Part shown: piece after piece, positions 62,701 through 64,000 of the stretch | Numbering within the stretch: the stretch's first letter is position 1 | Layout of the letters: every line of letters begins with the position of its first letter | Program-made: the position numbers and the translations under genes | Notes under the pieces: generated by a model | Database searches by the model: none | Seen by the model: the letters and a program-made list of their open reading frames with translations, nothing else | What the model was told of the DNA's origin: nothing | NCBI RefSeq assembly: GCF_052115025.1 | Contig: NZ_JBFRFW010000009.1 | Coordinates: 62,001-126,000 of the forward strand | DNA length: 64,000 nt | Source of the DNA: Bradyrhizobium_A sp052115025 | Lineage (GTDB): Bacteria; Pseudomonadota; Alphaproteobacteria; Rhizobiales; Xanthobacteraceae | Direction: 5' to 3'

Positions 62701-63318
62701 GTTGGAGACCTTGAGCATACCGGTGCCGTATAGTCCGACCGTCAGCGAACCCGCGGCGGTAAAGACAGATCCCGCGCCGTCGACGTTGACGGTTCCAGAA
62801 CTGCCGGCGAAATTGCCCATCGCGACCAGCGTGGCGCCTGCCGTGCCGCCTGCGGTAAGGTTCAGCGTGCCGTTCCCGTAATTGCCGACATAGAGAGCCT
62901 GCCCGTTGACCACACTCCAGTTCGAGCCGGCGCCCGTCACGCTCACGGCGCCGGTCGCGTGCGAGCCGTCGCCGATGATGCCGGTCGACGAGAACAGCTG
63001 CGCGCCGGAGCTGACGGTCAGAGCACCGCTGTTGGCCTGAGCGACGTCGATCCCGTTCGCGTAGCCGGTGCCGCTGGACAGCACCGCTGGCGGCACGGAT
63101 GCCGAGTCGAAGAAGACCGCGTCCGATCCCGTCGGCACCGCGTTGCCACCGCCGGGGATGATGGTCCAGTTGTTGGCAACCGACCAGTTCGACGACTGGC
63201 TGCCGTTCCAGACCAATTGGTCCGCAAATGACGGCGACAAACCGGCAACGAGCGCGATGGCGGTCGTGCTGAGCAGCATGGAAAGGCGACGAGACGAACG
63301 GCGATAATATCGAAGCAT
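59737..63318 (-). CDS. Autotransporter with T5SS/PEP-CTERM-type repeats
   Basis: 1193-residue type V secretion protein. It has an N-terminal signal peptide (33 residues, ending PSFA), then a passenger with about ten repeats of the form VG..G.GTLNVDGAGS..T. Examples: NFAGSSGTVNVDGAGSVF, QYAGASGAVTIDGNGSKL and VAATGRGTLNVDGAGSSL. A linker with GNGTIGGLQLQGILAPGNSI follows, then a C-terminal autotransporter beta-barrel of about 270 residues ending in the aromatic FTWRF. The passenger predicts a beta-helix exposed at the cell surface; adhesion is the usual guess. GGGAGCG precedes the ATG. It faces a divergent AraC gene. Confidence 0.93.
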   Translation of the reverse strand: MLRYYRRSSRRLSMLLSTTAIALVAGLSPSFADQLVWNGSQSSNWSVANNWTIIPGGGNAVPTGSDAVFFDSASVPPAVLSSGTGYANGIDVAQANSGALTVSSGAQLFSSTGIIGDGSHATGAVSVTGAGSNWSVVNGQALYVGNYGNGTLNLTAGGTAGATLVAMGNFAGSSGTVNVDGAGSVFTAAGSLTVGLYGTGMLKVSNAGQVHASNTANVNVTLGQYAGASGAVTIDGNGSKLTTNGLVTIGGAGTGTVALTNGGSFQTTNSIQMSTGVGGQGTLTASGASTSLQVGSTANTVLEVGIIGTARVSLAAGATAGVTGSLFVADQASAAGSVTVSGTGSSLTVSPVAGFGGTATIANQGQGSLAVNTGATATVDGLLVGMQPSGQGTVTIDGKGSMLTVVQSSGGSLFHVGEYGHGSLVITGGATASAAGGYVGAQSGSVGAIKIDGAGSAFTTYALDVGRSGTGTVNVTAGGSLVAHNHLYVGYNTGSTGTLNVDGQNSSASVENLFYVGSGGSGTANITHGGNVTGRDVSVGVAATGRGTLNVDGAGSSLSARDLSVGFSGDGALIVANGGSVVVQNSIQIASQAGSSGRLIIGASTGGAAVGAGTVNAAGIVFGAGNGQLIFNHTSSAYMFDAALSGSGTIYQQAGHTIMTGDSSGFTGIASVTGGTLSVNGTLSGAPVIVNSDGTIGGNGTIGGLQLQGILAPGNSIGTLNVAGNAVIAAGSTFQAQVSPTASDKLAVTGTTLIGGGIVQAQVGAGVYSATNRYTILTSAGGVTGTFAGVTSDAAFLTPSLSYDANDVYLMLTRNAATFGSIGTTRNQIASGTAADAYGYGNAMWNAVVMLNAAQARSAFDQLSGDIHASTRSALIEDSRLLRDAAMDRIRDAFSDLGLPGNPAMAYASLDETPVRRDAAVAIWGRMIGSWGATASDGNAAALSRDTRGIVSGMDALVAEGARLGVLAGYSRTSLRSDADNSSVGSDDYHVGAYAGWQLGALGLRTGAAYSWHNLDTTRTIAFPGFVGRLSSGSRAETTQAFGEFAYRFDVAPHSMIEPFAAAAWVGVRSTGFIEAGSVAALTGVAADTGVTFSTLGLRGSSEVQVGGAIVTLKGALGWRHAFGDVTPTIAVAFAGGSPFTIAGVPIARDAAAIDAGLSVGVTRNATIGIAYSGQIAKGAHDNGVKADFTWRF

Positions 63319-63726
63319 GACCGCTCCCAGCGACGGAAGGCAAATCCCTCCGGAAGCGGATCAGCTAAAGCAGCTTCGAAGAATCGTCTTGCTCAGCGCT
63401 GGACTGTACTTGTCCGATTGATGAACCCGATGAGGTTTCTCCGCATTGCTGCGGTTTCGCAACACTTTTCCCCTGCGCGCCTTGAACCGGACATGACCCC
63501 AATTGACCTATACTGGACAAGGCAGCCGCGGCGTTGTTGAGCGTTCGACCACGTTGCCGTAACATCGGCCCATCCTGAACCGACACGCCCCCGAAGCGAC
63601 CAACTTAAATTGATCTCTCGGAATTGAAGTGAAACCGCTCAGGACGTTCAGACATGCTCCTGCCATCCCGCCCCTCCCGTGCATCGATCGCATGCGCGGC
63701 TGAACCCCCGATGCAGGATTGACCTG
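63319..63726. promoter_or_regulatory. Divergent promoter region of autotransporter and AraC gene
   Basis: 408 bp between the two divergent starts; moderately AT-rich in the middle. No perfect operator palindrome was identified. Frames in it are not supported as genes. Confidence 0.4.
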
Positions 63727-64000
63727 ATGCAGAAGATGATCGTGTCTACGACCGACCTGCCGGCCGGGATCGACGACGAAGCGCGCTTCAATGCGTGGCA
63801 CGATGCCTTCCGCAGCCGGTTCGGTGCGGCGGAGATGTCGCAGATCGGCGATGGTCCTTTTCACGGCGAATGGGTCGTTGCCCCCTTCAAGGAAACGCTG
63901 CTGGGCTATTTCAAGGGCACGCCGATCTCGGTGGCGCGCTCGAAGCAACAGGCGGGCGCGCTCGATGGCTATACGCTGAGCTTCAATTTCGCATCCCACG
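63727..64000 (+). CDS. AraC-family-like regulator, 5' part
   Basis: Open frame from ATG 63727 to the window end (91 codons), MQKMIVSTTDLPAGIDDEAR onward. FNAWHDAFRSRFGAAEM, VVAPFKETLLGYFKGT and SLSFNF-like tract LDGYTLSFNFASH resemble the N-terminal AraC_binding_2 domain. The DNA-binding part is outside the window, so the family call is tentative. AGGA lies 8-9 nt upstream. It is divergent from the autotransporter and may control it. Confidence 0.6.
   Translation, partial: MQKMIVSTTDLPAGIDDEARFNAWHDAFRSRFGAAEMSQIGDGPFHGEWVVAPFKETLLGYFKGTPISVARSKQQAGALDGYTLSFNFASH

Noticed and set aside
59737..63318. Repeated DNA in the autotransporter considered as a CRISPR array
   Set aside because: Repeats are imperfect at DNA level and in phase with codons; they encode passenger repeats.
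63508..63999. Minus-strand frame at the window end
   Set aside because: Shadow of the AraC-like gene start at 63727, which shows a family-like protein pattern.

Overview
High-GC alphaproteobacterial chromosome. The best fit is the Bradyrhizobium/Rhodopseudomonas group (Nitrobacteraceae). The reasons are the gene order hemN - fixNOQP - fixGHIS, perfect FixK/FNR boxes (TTGA-N6-TCAA), REP-like intergenic palindromes (for example an arm containing CCCGGATGAGCGC), and a dense set of ABC importers and oxidoreductases. Species cannot be fixed from sequence alone.

Region 1 (1-9119) is a micro-oxic respiration locus: the 3' part of hemN, then ccoNOQP (cbb3 oxidase) and ccoGHIS (assembly, copper delivery). 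Each operon has its own perfect FixK box. Region 2 (9120-13320) looks like a decaying insertion. It holds a coaA-type kinase gene with a lower-GC feel, a frameshifted NTF2-like remnant and an ftsI/PBP paralogue with a frameshift at its N-terminus. A 45-bp direct repeat flanks the ftsI part. Region 3 (13321-15146) holds three tiny membrane-protein genes and a universal stress protein, with three more perfect FixK boxes, so it probably belongs to the same low-oxygen regulon.

Region 4 (15148-25553) holds a GNAT acetyltransferase and a catabolic-looking set: GMC oxidoreductase, EthD protein, TIM-barrel isomerase, old yellow enzyme, aldo-keto reductase, an SDR without its catalytic Tyr/Lys, an AroE-like enzyme, a periplasmic binding protein and a tandem EthD protein. 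The substrate is unknown.

Region 5 (25803-50127) is a large organosulfur-type scavenging block. It has two sulfonate/taurine-like ABC importers (one with two binding proteins), one complete Liv-type ABC importer, a TauD-like dioxygenase, an FAD monooxygenase, two DszC/SfnB-like acyl-CoA-dehydrogenase-fold enzymes, four luciferase-like FMN monooxygenases, an AhpD-like protein and a methyltransferase. No flavin reductase or sulfur regulator is visible in the window.

Region 6 (50428-64000) holds three complete and one partial AraC-family regulator, a small unknown gene, an outer-membrane protein, a MoaF-like protein, a SnoaL-like protein, a second GMC oxidoreductase, and a 1193-residue autotransporter with PEP-CTERM/T5SS-type repeats facing a divergent AraC gene cut by the window end. 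No tRNA, rRNA, CRISPR array or intact insertion sequence was seen.
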